NCBI RefSeq assembly: GCF_022662015.1
Contig: NZ_JAKMCM010000007.1
Location: forward strand, 1 to 64,000
DNA from: Aestuariivivens sediminicola
Lineage (GTDB): Bacteria > Bacteroidota > Bacteroidia > Flavobacteriales > Flavobacteriaceae
DNA: 64,000 nt
Direction of reading: 5' to 3'
In this document: one piece after another, positions 1 to 8,643 of the stretch
Numbering within the stretch: position 1 is the stretch's first letter
Layout: every line of letters starts with the position of its first letter
Notes under the pieces: generated by a model
The model's input: only the letters and a program-made list of their open reading frames with translations
Told to the model about the DNA's origin: nothing
Database searches by the model: none
Position numbers and translations under genes: made by a program

Positions 1-11
1 CTTATTGTACG
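1..11 (+). rRNA. Possible 3' terminal bases of 23S rRNA
   Basis: The first bases, CTTATTGTACG, resemble what I recall of the 3' end of flavobacterial 23S rRNA. A 5S gene follows at 170, as expected for an rRNA operon. Only the last few bases could be inside the window, so this rests mainly on context. Confidence 0.35.
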
Positions 12-87
12 GTTGTTTTTTTATAAGGAGTAAAGTGTTCATGTATGTGGCCCCTCAGGGTCCTTTTTTCAATATGTTAAGATATTA

Positions 88-160
88 GCGCAACAGCGCA
101 GTTAACGGTGGGGTACTCCCAAGGAGACACTCCAATGATGAGAATCATAAGACCGCTAAC
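88..160 (+). other. Structured 23S-5S spacer with a cloverleaf-like fold
   Basis: The spacer contains a perfect hairpin (GCGC 88-91, loop AACA, GCGC 96-99). It is followed by a closing stem, 101-109 with 152-160, that has one mismatch. This stem encloses three consecutive hairpins: 110-120 (GGGG/TCCC with one G-T pair), 123-133 (GGAG/CTCC) and 135-148 (ATGAT/ATCAT closed by a GAGA tetraloop). It is probably a processing structure for rRNA precursor cleavage. The pairing was read by eye; the role is inferred. Confidence 0.5.
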
Positions 161-169
161 TTAAGATTT

Positions 170-275
<106 letters not shown>

Positions 276-280
276 CTTGA

Positions 281-317
281 AGGCCCTTCATTCTAAATGA
301 AGGGCCTTTTCTTTTTT
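281..317 (+). terminator. Rho-independent terminator of the rRNA operon
   Basis: A perfect 12-bp stem (281-292 with 296-307, core AGGCCCTTCATT) and a 3-base loop are followed by a T-rich run to about 317. It sits immediately after the 5S gene. Confidence 0.92.
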
Positions 318-439
318 AATTACTAATCTTTTGATTAAAGTACAGGAGTCGATAACCGTCCTGGAGGCATTAAATTAATGATCCAACCCTGTTTTTCGAT
401 GGAATAAAAGGATTAAAATGGGACTTCCATTTTTCACTG

Positions 440-1681
440 CTATACATTCGAAAGCACTTCTTTAAGGCGCAATGCCACCAGTCGCTCCTGTCCGGGTTCC
501 ATCATCCAGGTCGTAATACCAATTTCACTGTCATTTCCGACGGTTTCTATGGAAGGATGCCCATCTCTTAGCTTTTTCCTTGCTTCATTCGGGGTTATCT
601 TTACTATGTTTTGATCCCATCTCACTTTTAACGATGGCACATGATTGGCATATTTAGGAATGTGTATTTCTGTGTTAACACCTTCAACAGATAGTGCACT
701 ATCGCTAATTAATTTAATTTGAGACTCCCACATTTGCCACTCTTTTTCATGATCCTTCTGTAAATACATTTCTAAAGCCACCAGCATACCTAAAACTTCT
801 TCCTTATTGACTTTCATACCACGACCAATAGTATGCCCTCTGGGGGGTGTATGCTGCCGTGCGGCCATAATAAGTTCTTTGTTTCCTATCAATAAGCCTG
901 CACTTTGCGGACCTCTTAAGCCTTTACCACCGGAAAAGGCAACCAGATCAAATCCCATTTTAGTAAACTTAAAAAGATTTTCAACCGGGGGCACATCTGC
1001 TGCACAGTCTATAAAGGTGGGGATACCATATGTTTTTCCTATCTGGACAAACTCTTTGTGCTTGATTAATCCCTCATCCGTGTTGGCATGCAAAAACCAT
1101 AACATCGCTGTCTTTTTAGTAATGGCTTTTTTTAATTCTGCCGCTGTCTTTACGGTAATCAATTTTACGCCCACATTTTTTAGGGCATGGGTGTATACAA
1201 TGTTATGAGATTCCTGAAGAATCACCTCATTTTTTAATCCCGTAGTATCCGGTAATTGCGCCACTTTGTCCTTATCCATACCCGAAATTACGCCGGCAAG
1301 TCCAATCGTCATGGCCCCAAAAGCCCCAGAGGTTACAGTGGCATAATCGCATTCCAACAATTGTGCTATGCGCGCGCCTACTTTATCATGTAATTCATCC
1401 AGATTGACATATTCTGAAGCGCCGTAGGTTATTGCCGCGGTCACTTCCTTTGGCATTAAAGAACCGGTCATAGAGGTATAGGTTCCTGCGGCATTAATAA
1501 ATGTTCGGATACCTAATTCTTTAAAGAAGTTTCGCGAGCTTATTGTTTTGAGTATCTCCGTATGAGTGCTTTGACCATGTAACCATTCGGTGCCCAGTAA
1601 GCTACCGGCTATAGGAAGCATGGAAAGGGTTTTTAAAAGTTTTCTTCGCGTTACCATAGTTTGTTTTTTATACTTAGTCAA
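440..1681 (-). CDS. Tat-exported SelA-like PLP-dependent enzyme (D-glucosaminate-6-P ammonia-lyase family)
   Basis: The 413-residue product belongs to the SelA-related fold-type I PLP enzymes, whose best-known member DgaE removes ammonia from D-glucosaminate-6-phosphate. The PLP lysine is Lys253 in SGGKGLRGP, and the cofactor-binding Asp is Asp225 in FIDCAAD. The N terminus is unusual: a twin-arginine motif (VTRRKLLKTL, Arg12-Arg13) and a hydrophobic stretch end near residue 36, so the protein is predicted to be exported folded with its cofactor. A second Met at residue 9 also keeps the Tat motif. The start overlaps the end of the ridA-like gene by 8 bases, showing co-transcription. It is the last gene of the minus-strand catabolic cluster. 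The exact substrate is unknown; beta-elimination of an amino acid or amino-sugar acid is the inference. Confidence 0.85.
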   Translation of the reverse strand: MTKYKKQTMVTRRKLLKTLSMLPIAGSLLGTEWLHGQSTHTEILKTISSRNFFKELGIRTFINAAGTYTSMTGSLMPKEVTAAITYGASEYVNLDELHDKVGARIAQLLECDYATVTSGAFGAMTIGLAGVISGMDKDKVAQLPDTTGLKNEVILQESHNIVYTHALKNVGVKLITVKTAAELKKAITKKTAMLWFLHANTDEGLIKHKEFVQIGKTYGIPTFIDCAADVPPVENLFKFTKMGFDLVAFSGGKGLRGPQSAGLLIGNKELIMAARQHTPPRGHTIGRGMKVNKEEVLGMLVALEMYLQKDHEKEWQMWESQIKLISDSALSVEGVNTEIHIPKYANHVPSLKVRWDQNIVKITPNEARKKLRDGHPSIETVGNDSEIGITTWMMEPGQERLVALRLKEVLSNV

Positions 1682-2156
1682 CAGCAGCGATGCAATCTAT
1701 TTCTACAAGTGATTTCCCTGGTACACCACCATATGTGGCAACTGTTGTTCTAACAGGTGGATTTTTACCGAAACGGCCGCGATACACTTCGTTCATTCCT
1801 TTATAGTCCTCCAAATCATGTAAATAGACATTCACTTTTAATACCTGTTCCATAGAGGACCCATTTCGTTCAAGTTCCTTTTGAAGTTCTTTTAGAACAT
1901 GATCTGTATGGGCTTTGATGTCTCCGTCGAAATGCGCTCCCTTTCCTGCAATATATAATGTGTTACCATGTCTGACGGCTCCTGAAAATAACGGAATATC
2001 CTGATCGGTCTCTGGTAGATCCAAGACTTGCTTTTTTGGTTTTGGTTCTTTAGCTATAGCTTTGTTGCTCATGCCTAATCCCAGGGCGCCAATCATAACC
2101 ATTCCTATTTTCTTTAATGATGATCTTCTACTGGTTGTATTATTTAAGTGATTCAT
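1674..2156 (-). CDS. Tat-exported RidA family enamine/imine deaminase
   Basis: The 160-residue protein is a RidA/YjgF domain (about 125 residues) behind a twin-arginine signal (SRRSSLKK, Arg10-Arg11, then a hydrophobic segment ending near AIA at 35). RidA hydrolyses enamine or imine intermediates released by PLP-dependent dehydratases to ketoacid plus ammonia. The key arginine of the family is present as Arg136 in NPPVRTTV, and the terminal SLVEIDCIA motif is intact. Its stop overlaps the start of the SelA-like gene, which fits RidA acting on that enzyme's product. Export of RidA is uncommon, since the family is normally cytosolic. The assignment to the family is firm; the substrate is inferred from context. 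Confidence 0.9.
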   Translation of the reverse strand: MNHLNNTTSRRSSLKKIGMVMIGALGLGMSNKAIAKEPKPKKQVLDLPETDQDIPLFSGAVRHGNTLYIAGKGAHFDGDIKAHTDHVLKELQKELERNGSSMEQVLKVNVYLHDLEDYKGMNEVYRGRFGKNPPVRTTVATYGGVPGKSLVEIDCIAAVD

Positions 2157-2216
2157 AATTAATAATTTAGTGATTAATGTATCTTGTTTATTTTGCTGTT
2201 AGTATTTAAAAATGGG

Positions 2217-3137
2217 TTACCACATCCTCTTTTTCAACAATTCCTCAATCTGTTCCTTTGGTACCGGTAATTCATCAATATGATCTTTAAGCCATTTTGA
2301 AAAATCCGTTTCAATCTCATCTGACCATTTATTATCGATTTGACCCGGACTGTATTTGCCCTCTTTAAGTCTTGTAATCCCAAAGAGATCGCGCAGTCTT
2401 ACAACTTCTGAAGTTACTACAATTTTTTCAGCCAAATGGGCGGGAATAAAAATAACACCTTCTTTTTTGGCCAATACGACATCACCGGGTAATACGGTGG
2501 CTGCTCCAATTCGAATGGGTGTATTTAAACTTAAAAGCATGACATCAGTAAGAAACGACGGATGCCAATCTCTTACGAAAGCATTAAATCCCTCAATTTT
2601 TGAAAGCCCTTCCAGGTCACGACTGGAGGCATTAAAGACAACACCTGTTTTAGATTTGGAGTAAATGGCATTACCAAGGTTATCCCCAATAAGGGTGCCA
2701 TCAACAATTTTTCCAAAACAATCCGCCACATAAACATCGCCGGTCACCAGCATATCGATGGGCCAGGAATTCGTATTGCCTACACGGCCTTCTCGAATAC
2801 CTTTATTTTTAATTTGTTCGGCAACATCAGGTCGTTCGGGCATATATTGCGCCGTCAAAGCACGACCCACAATGGTGACGTCATCATGTAACGGTTTCCA
2901 CCCGCCTTCAAATTGATTGTGATAGCCTTCATTTCTAAGTACACCCCAGGCTTCCTCGATCGAAACATGCTTCATCCTTTCCAAGAGGTCATCGGCAACC
3001 TTGGGCCTGCCGTCTGAAAATCGTTCACCTTCCCATAACGGTGTTAGAAATAAGGTCTCTTCTTTGGAAATGGTTTGAGACACCATCGAATTATACCCAA
3101 ACAGACTTATTGAAATAATTAATATTAGTTTTTTCAT
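2217..3137 (-). CDS. Exported RraA-like aldolase/decarboxylase family protein
   Basis: The product (306 residues) has the RraA fold also found in 4-hydroxy-4-methyl-2-oxoglutarate aldolase and oxaloacetate decarboxylase. Landmarks are GDN at 151-153 and the Arg173-Asp174 pair in SSRDLEGL, the substrate and divalent-metal binding residues of the aldolase type. A Sec signal peptide (MKKLILIISI, cleavage near SMVSQ at 17-21) directs it to the periplasm, although relatives are cytosolic. The N-terminal 60-residue extension before the domain is longer than usual. It lies 60 bases upstream of the ridA-like gene and 16 bases downstream of the transporter gene. An aldol cleavage or decarboxylation of the ketoacid made by the PLP/RidA pair is likely; the RNase E inhibitor role is unlikely for an exported protein. 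Confidence 0.85.
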   Translation of the reverse strand: MKKLILIISISLFGYNSMVSQTISKEETLFLTPLWEGERFSDGRPKVADDLLERMKHVSIEEAWGVLRNEGYHNQFEGGWKPLHDDVTIVGRALTAQYMPERPDVAEQIKNKGIREGRVGNTNSWPIDMLVTGDVYVADCFGKIVDGTLIGDNLGNAIYSKSKTGVVFNASSRDLEGLSKIEGFNAFVRDWHPSFLTDVMLLSLNTPIRIGAATVLPGDVVLAKKEGVIFIPAHLAEKIVVTSEVVRLRDLFGITRLKEGKYSPGQIDNKWSDEIETDFSKWLKDHIDELPVPKEQIEELLKKRMW

Positions 3138-3153
3138 AATTGTTTTGTTTAAC

Positions 3154-4266
3154 CTATGATTTAATTTTTTTATTTGGTTTTAACCTGTCTTTTTTCAATG
3201 CGTCTTTATCTCTCCACCAGGTAGCAAGGGAGGAACCTGAAATATTCATCCATGGACCGAATACGGCCGGAGCCAGTCCTATAGTTGATACTTTGCCCAT
3301 TTCAAGTGCAATTCCAGAAGCCAGTCCACCGTTTTGCATACCCACCTCTAATGCTATGGTCCTACAGTCCTGTTCACTCATTTTTAAAGCCCGGCTCGCC
3401 CAGTATCCCAAAAAGTAACCCGCAATATTGTGAATAATGGCTGCCAGTATCAGGAATAGACCAATAGTGAGTAAACTGTCTCTTCCCGCTGCGGTAATGA
3501 TGGTAATTATAAAGGCAATTCCTGCCATAGAAACTATTGGCATGGCCGTATCCAACCATTTGGCTTTTCCATGAAAAAAGTGATTAAAAATCAATCCGAT
3601 GATTACGGGTAGTATCACAATTTTTATTATACTGAGCATCATGGACCAGAAATCAATCGGCACAAATTGCCCGGCAAATACTTTCATCAGTAGTGGTGTC
3701 ATGAGCGGCGCAGCAACTGTCGATACCGCTGTTAGGGTTATTGATAAAGCCAGGTTTGCTTTGGCAAGATAGGCCATGACATTGGAAGCTAAACCACTTG
3801 GTGAGGATCCTATTAGAACGACACCGGCGGCAATTTCCGGGGCGAACCCAAAAAGATAAGCAATGCTGAAACCCAATACAGGCATGATGGTGAACTGACA
3901 ACATAGACCGGCAATAACACCTTTGGGCATTTTTACCACACCGGCAAAATCTTTAATACTCATTGCAGTTCCCATGCCAAACATGATGATCTGAAGTAAT
4001 GGAACAATTAATCTTTTTAAATCAAAATCGCCGATAGATGAAAAATAATAAGGATAGTACATCGCTACGGTAACCGCCGCAAATATGAGTATGGTAAAAG
4101 AAAATCCTTTGAATTTTTTAGTATAGCGTAAGGCCAGGGCTGTTAAAAAGAAAAACAGAGTGAGCGCTATACCCGCATCTGCTCCACTACCTGATATAAT
4201 CATGATAAGTGTTATGAGTAAACATGCAAAAGCACTCAAAAAAAGTAGTTTTAAAATGGGTTTCAT
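3154..4266 (-). CDS. Bile acid:sodium symporter (BASS) family transporter
   Basis: A 370-residue integral membrane protein with roughly nine to ten hydrophobic segments and the BASS family pattern, including the conserved SSPSGLASNVM region (near 154-164) and a second GMQNGGLASG motif (near 313-322) that form the crossover sodium site. Members import bile acids, pantothenate or ketoacids such as pyruvate together with sodium. Inside this cluster the natural inference is uptake across the inner membrane of an organic acid generated by the exported enzymes. The gene is tightly packed with its neighbours (16 and 24 bases). The family call is strong and the cargo is inferred. Confidence 0.9.
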   Translation of the reverse strand: MKPILKLLFLSAFACLLITLIMIISGSGADAGIALTLFFFLTALALRYTKKFKGFSFTILIFAAVTVAMYYPYYFSSIGDFDLKRLIVPLLQIIMFGMGTAMSIKDFAGVVKMPKGVIAGLCCQFTIMPVLGFSIAYLFGFAPEIAAGVVLIGSSPSGLASNVMAYLAKANLALSITLTAVSTVAAPLMTPLLMKVFAGQFVPIDFWSMMLSIIKIVILPVIIGLIFNHFFHGKAKWLDTAMPIVSMAGIAFIITIITAAGRDSLLTIGLFLILAAIIHNIAGYFLGYWASRALKMSEQDCRTIALEVGMQNGGLASGIALEMGKVSTIGLAPAVFGPWMNISGSSLATWWRDKDALKKDRLKPNKKIKS

Positions 4267-4290
4267 ATATTAATGTATCACAAACAAATG

Positions 4291-5541
4291 TTATTCATTC
4301 CATAAAGGTGACGACAGGCCATTGAGATCCCAAACAATCTGTCCTTCCCGTAAGGTCAATTCACAATGTAATTTTTCCTTGCCTGTCATTTTCAGCCCTT
4401 TAGTATCAATAAATCCGAAGTTGCCCTCAGTTAATTTCAATAAGGAAACATCGGCAACAGCACCCACCGATAAATGCCCGAGGTCGGTTCTGTTTATATA
4501 TTGAGCGGGACTCCAGGTTACACTTTTTATGACTTCATTCAGAGACATATTCATATTTAGAAACTTAGACATGATATTGGTAAGGTCCTTCATGCCTCCA
4601 TTCATACTGCCGGTATGCAAATCCGTACTGATGGAATTTGGCCAAAATCCCTGATTCGTAGCGGGAACAGCTTGTTTAAATGAAAAACTGCCACCACCGT
4701 GACCCACATCGAAAATGATTCCTTTTTGTTGTGCATTAAAAACATAAGGTCTTACCTTGCTGTTCTCATCAACAAGAGGTGTTCGCCCTTTGACCTGTGC
4801 ATAACAATGTGTAAAAATATCACCCGGTCGGAGCTTTTCAATTAATAAGGATTCCATACTTAATTCAGGATCGCTACCGCCAAAATCGATCATTACAGGA
4901 ATATCTGCCATGTTACCGGCACTTAAAGTAAGATCTGTCGGCACCCATGAAGGTCCGGAGTAGTGAGCCAACTTAATACCAACTATAATTTCTGGATGCT
5001 GTTTGGCTTTATTAGCCGTAGCTTCAGGATCCATATCGGTAACGTTTTGCTCGATTGCGCCACCTTTCATTCCTGAACCTACAATGTTTAAAAAAGCCAA
5101 TACACGTGTTTTGGACCGATCTATGGTTTGTTCTTTGAAGGTTTCAAAATTTTTCCACCCGGATCCTCCTGCATCAACAATAGTAGTTACGCCGCTTCTA
5201 AATGTAAATCCATCCGGTGGCAGACTGCCAAAGCTATTACTTAAATAGGCATTGGGCTGTGTTCCAAAAAAAAGATGTCCATGAATATCCAGAAGGCCGG
5301 GAGTCACGATGAGCCCCGAGGCATCAATGGTTTTAATAGCACTGTTAGCTGATATATCGGGACTAACACGGACTATTGTGCCCTCGTGAATAGCCACGTC
5401 CATCACACTGCTGATATTGTTTTTTGGGTCAATGACGAGCCCTCCCTTTATCAAAATATCGTAATCCTGCCCGAATGCCAACACCTGTGTTAAGAGAAAT
5501 AAGCAGTTTATTAATGTAATGCGTTTATGTATTCCTATCAT
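4291..5541 (-). CDS. Exported amidohydrolase/deacetylase family metallohydrolase
   Basis: The 416-residue product is a member of the amidohydrolase superfamily, in the dihydroorotase-like group around EF_0837/AHA_3915, members of which occur beside SelA-like PLP enzymes in other bacteria. All binuclear metal ligands are visible: His87 and His89 in DIHGHL, Lys190 (carbamylated) in GIKLAH, His245 in FTHCYA, His281 in DVGHGGG and Asp307 in STDLHT. A Sec signal (hydrophobic 8-22, cleavage near AFGQ) predicts periplasmic location. It probably removes an acyl group or opens a cyclic amide or lactone before the PLP step. The gene lies 24 bases upstream of the BASS transporter gene. Confidence 0.88.
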   Translation of the reverse strand: MIGIHKRITLINCLFLLTQVLAFGQDYDILIKGGLVIDPKNNISSVMDVAIHEGTIVRVSPDISANSAIKTIDASGLIVTPGLLDIHGHLFFGTQPNAYLSNSFGSLPPDGFTFRSGVTTIVDAGGSGWKNFETFKEQTIDRSKTRVLAFLNIVGSGMKGGAIEQNVTDMDPEATANKAKQHPEIIVGIKLAHYSGPSWVPTDLTLSAGNMADIPVMIDFGGSDPELSMESLLIEKLRPGDIFTHCYAQVKGRTPLVDENSKVRPYVFNAQQKGIIFDVGHGGGSFSFKQAVPATNQGFWPNSISTDLHTGSMNGGMKDLTNIMSKFLNMNMSLNEVIKSVTWSPAQYINRTDLGHLSVGAVADVSLLKLTEGNFGFIDTKGLKMTGKEKLHCELTLREGQIVWDLNGLSSPLWNE

Positions 5542-5604
5542 AGTTTATTGTTAAAAAAACATTTATTTATCGTTCTCGTTATTTATGATCAATGCGCCAC
5601 TGTT

Positions 5605-7362
5605 TTATTCTGTTGATCTTCGTCTCACTTTAGCGACGTCGTCGGTCGTTATTGCCGAGGCCTCATTTCCAAAATTAGTTCTTATATAAGTTAAAATGGT
5701 AGCAATTTCATCATCCTTCAAAAAGTTGTGTTTTGGCATAATACCATTAAAAGATACGCCATTGACCTCAATTATACCTTCCATACCTCCCAATACAATC
5801 TCTATTAATCTCGATTTGTCACCAGTTACCCAATCTGTATCCACCAATGAGGGAAATCTTCCTCCTGCACCATGACCATCATCCTGGTGACACGAACTGC
5901 AGTAACGAAAATATAAAGTATGGCCTTCCGAGAGCTTGTCATCCTTCATTAAGTTATCATGAATTTCATGGGGTGTTCTGATATGAGATGCGTTTTTACG
6001 ATCCAGCATGCCCGCCAGTTCCCGTTCTCCAAATGAGGTTCTATCGCCCGTATACATAACCCGCCACACTTTGCCGTGATTAGAATCACTGATGTAAATC
6101 GAACCATCAGGGCCCGTAGCCAATCCCATTGGGCGATGTGCAGCACGATACACACTTTTTATTGGGTCTAATTGGGCAAAGCCGTCCGCAAAAACTTCCC
6201 ATTCACCTGTTGCTTTGCCATTTTTAAAAGGAACAAATCCTACAAAATAGCCTGCCTGAGGATAGGGCGCTCTGTTTGTTGAACCATGAAAGGCAACAAA
6301 TGCACCATTTTTGTAGCGTTCCGGCAGTTGATTACCCGTGTAGAACATGAAATCGTTGGGTGCCCAATGTCCGGGAAATCCAATAACGGGATCATCGCAG
6401 GATTCGCAGCGACCAACTCGCGTTCCGTCCCCCCCGTATTCAGGAGCGAGAACTTTCTTGTTCTGTATTTGATCATAATAGCAATAAGGCCATCCAAAAT
6501 CTGAACCTTCAGTCACTCTGATGAGCTCTTCAGCTGGTAACATCGCACTTTGCCAAGGCGAATATTTGTCAGGGAACAGCCTGAATAAATCATCTCTACC
6601 GTGCACCATGGCATATAGGGTTTCATCTATTGGATTCCAATCCATACCGACAACACTTCGAATACCCGTAGCAAATTTATAACCATCTTTTTGGGTCTGA
6701 TTAATTTTGTTGGCATCGAAGCGCCAGATGCCGCCGTGGTCTTCTAATTGTGGGCAGGGATCTATTCCAGGTGAGCCGGGGGTCCGTTTTTCCATCTGAC
6801 ACGCATTTGAAGGTGCTCCGAATGGCACGTACATATAACCTTTATTATCGAATGCAATTGGTTTGCCAATGTGTTCATGTTGCCTGTGGGGATGATCATC
6901 ACGCACGATGATTTCGGGTTCGCCTGGTAAGATTTCACCATTTTTATCGAGCTTATACCTGTAAACCACTAATTCGGTACTGAAATAAAGGTAGCCATTA
7001 TGAATTTTCATCGCAGTGGAATAACTGCCTCTCGACCCTGATTCCCGCTTTTTAATGTCGCCATATAATTCTGTAATATCAGCCTTGCCATCAAAGGTGG
7101 TGTCTCTTAAAATTCCGATGACTTCTCCGTTGCTTGCGTATCTTAAATTAACAAATACGGTACCATTTTTATTTACAGCAAGATGCCTAGCTTTACCCGC
7201 TATACTATCCGAAACTACAAGGGCTTCAAAATTATCCGGAATAAAAAGGCCTCCTTTATCCGAATCTCCCGGAGGTATACTATAGGTTGGAATTTTGTTA
7301 CATTGAATAAAACCAATTAAAATGAAGACAGCAAATAAGAAGTGTTTTTGTCGGTTATTCAT
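5605..7362 (-). CDS. PQQ-type sugar (sorbosone-like) dehydrogenase lipoprotein with C-terminal cytochrome c
   Basis: The 585-residue product starts with a lipoprotein signal (lipobox ending at Cys21, LIGFIQC). Residues of about 35-450 form a six-bladed beta-propeller of the soluble PQQ-dependent glucose/sorbosone dehydrogenase class, with the GGIWRFD, FATGIRSVVGMDW and SDFGWPYCYY motifs typical of it. A cytochrome c domain follows: heme site CSSCH at 488-492 with the likely axial Met542 in GIMPKH. Such fusions oxidise aldoses or pyranoses and pass electrons directly to heme. It is the first gene of the tight run of six genes down to 440 (63 bases before the amidohydrolase), so substrate oxidation probably opens the pathway. 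Confidence 0.88.
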   Translation of the reverse strand: MNNRQKHFLFAVFILIGFIQCNKIPTYSIPPGDSDKGGLFIPDNFEALVVSDSIAGKARHLAVNKNGTVFVNLRYASNGEVIGILRDTTFDGKADITELYGDIKKRESGSRGSYSTAMKIHNGYLYFSTELVVYRYKLDKNGEILPGEPEIIVRDDHPHRQHEHIGKPIAFDNKGYMYVPFGAPSNACQMEKRTPGSPGIDPCPQLEDHGGIWRFDANKINQTQKDGYKFATGIRSVVGMDWNPIDETLYAMVHGRDDLFRLFPDKYSPWQSAMLPAEELIRVTEGSDFGWPYCYYDQIQNKKVLAPEYGGDGTRVGRCESCDDPVIGFPGHWAPNDFMFYTGNQLPERYKNGAFVAFHGSTNRAPYPQAGYFVGFVPFKNGKATGEWEVFADGFAQLDPIKSVYRAAHRPMGLATGPDGSIYISDSNHGKVWRVMYTGDRTSFGERELAGMLDRKNASHIRTPHEIHDNLMKDDKLSEGHTLYFRYCSSCHQDDGHGAGGRFPSLVDTDWVTGDKSRLIEIVLGGMEGIIEVNGVSFNGIMPKHNFLKDDEIATILTYIRTNFGNEASAITTDDVAKVRRRSTE

Positions 7363-7710
7363 AAATCATTATGTGGCTGTCCTAATTATTAAAGGATAAG
7401 ACAAATTATTCAATTTAAAATGTGTTCAAAGACTCATGTGAAAATAGTGTGACCTTATTTTCGTATTATCCTTTAACATAGCATATTCAGGAATGCAAAT
7501 GAATATACTAAAAAATAAAAGTATCCTTAAACTTTTTCTACCAATGCCAGAGCTAAAGTCCTATTCGGGATGAGAAAGCCGACGAACTACATTTTTCTTT
7601 CAATTACAGGTAATTACAGTTTCATAAAAAACAGAATCCCTGACAACTAAATGAATAATATGAGATATCCTCTTTCTTTAAATAAAATGCTTAAAGAATG
7701 TTTTCGTTTA
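7363..7710. other. Intergenic region, no gene seen
   Basis: These 348 bases separate the PQQ dehydrogenase gene from the lipoprotein gene upstream. I see no convincing coding frame. An 11-base inverted pair (TTAAAGGATAA near 7389-7399 and TTATCCTTTAA near 7465-7475) lies upstream of the dehydrogenase start and could be an operator or a chance feature of AT-rich DNA. Confidence 0.5.
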
Positions 7711-8643
7711 TCATTCCACCATAAAGGTTTTAAGCAGCCCTTTTGAACTCGCGCTTGGGACTTCGGAAATAAAGGCGTAATTGCCCGGATCAAGATGCAC
7801 TTCGAAATAATGCGTGCTACCGGCAAGGCCATTGTTTACACCACCGAGAAATGTAACACCCGATGGGGCAGGTGATATGAGCCCTTTAGGATCCATCCAA
7901 TTCATCCAGGCTTCCAATTCATCTAAACTCGCGGAGTCATCTAGCTTTACCAGATTGACATCATGGCCAATAAAATGTTCGTAAACCGATTGATCGACGT
8001 AGTGGACCGATATGATGTGATGTCCTTTTGTTAAATCGCCGGTATAATTTATGCCTTCCGCACTGGATACGGTAATTTGTATATCTGCCTCTGGTGGTTT
8101 ATTTCCACTATCTTCTTCTAAGACATAAATTTCTTTTACCATACCCATAGAGACATGAAACACACCAGAAGCCATTTTTACATAGCATTCCATAATATGC
8201 GGCCCCGGTTCTAATTTAACGGTTACATTTGTTTCTTTTTTAGGTGAGATCAATCCCGTACCCCCTACGAATTTAACTTCCGGAAACCACGAAGGCAGTT
8301 CTCCAAACGCAGCCATGGCGGCATCCATATCGTTCTCCATGATAGACGCCATGCCTTTATCGAATGCCGGCATGACGCGGGCTTTAATGGTATCCAATGT
8401 TTTTCCATCCGGATAGTCGTCAATCAATATAAAATGGGGCTCATCGGACTTATTACTATATTTAAAGGTATTCCATCCGGATTTTATGGTGTCTACCGTT
8501 ACAAAATCCATCAGGTTAGTAACCACTTCGATATAATCCTTTTTTTCCGTTTTACTTGAAGCATAGGTCTCTTGTTCTTTTTTTTCCGATTTACAGCAAA
8601 GCAGTAAAAATGGAACTAATAAGGTTAGCATCTTAGCTTTCAT
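7711..8643 (-). CDS. Lipoprotein with an internally duplicated domain, function unknown
   Basis: The 310-residue product has a lipoprotein signal (LLLC, Cys16 or Cys17, followed by a charged KSEKKEQ linker). I do not recognise a named family. Two copies of a roughly 120-residue beta-rich module are visible. Each has a helical region with small and acidic residues, then a hallmark pair: FVGGTGLI followed by KLEPGPHIMECY in copy one, and FLGGVNNGL followed by HLDPGNYAFISE in copy two. The LxPGxY/H pattern resembles cupredoxin-like or secreted beta-sandwich domains, but no complete copper site is evident. It is co-oriented with the catabolic cluster, separated by gaps of 348 and 375 bases. Surface binding of substrate or electron-transfer support is possible; neither is shown. 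Confidence 0.75.
   Translation of the reverse strand: MKAKMLTLLVPFLLLCCKSEKKEQETYASSKTEKKDYIEVVTNLMDFVTVDTIKSGWNTFKYSNKSDEPHFILIDDYPDGKTLDTIKARVMPAFDKGMASIMENDMDAAMAAFGELPSWFPEVKFVGGTGLISPKKETNVTVKLEPGPHIMECYVKMASGVFHVSMGMVKEIYVLEEDSGNKPPEADIQITVSSAEGINYTGDLTKGHHIISVHYVDQSVYEHFIGHDVNLVKLDDSASLDELEAWMNWMDPKGLISPAPSGVTFLGGVNNGLAGSTHYFEVHLDPGNYAFISEVPSASSKGLLKTFMVE

Noticed and set aside
2217-3137. RNase E regulator RraA as the function
   Set aside because: The protein has a Sec signal and keeps the aldolase-type Arg-Asp pair, so a cytosolic ribonuclease inhibitor role does not fit.
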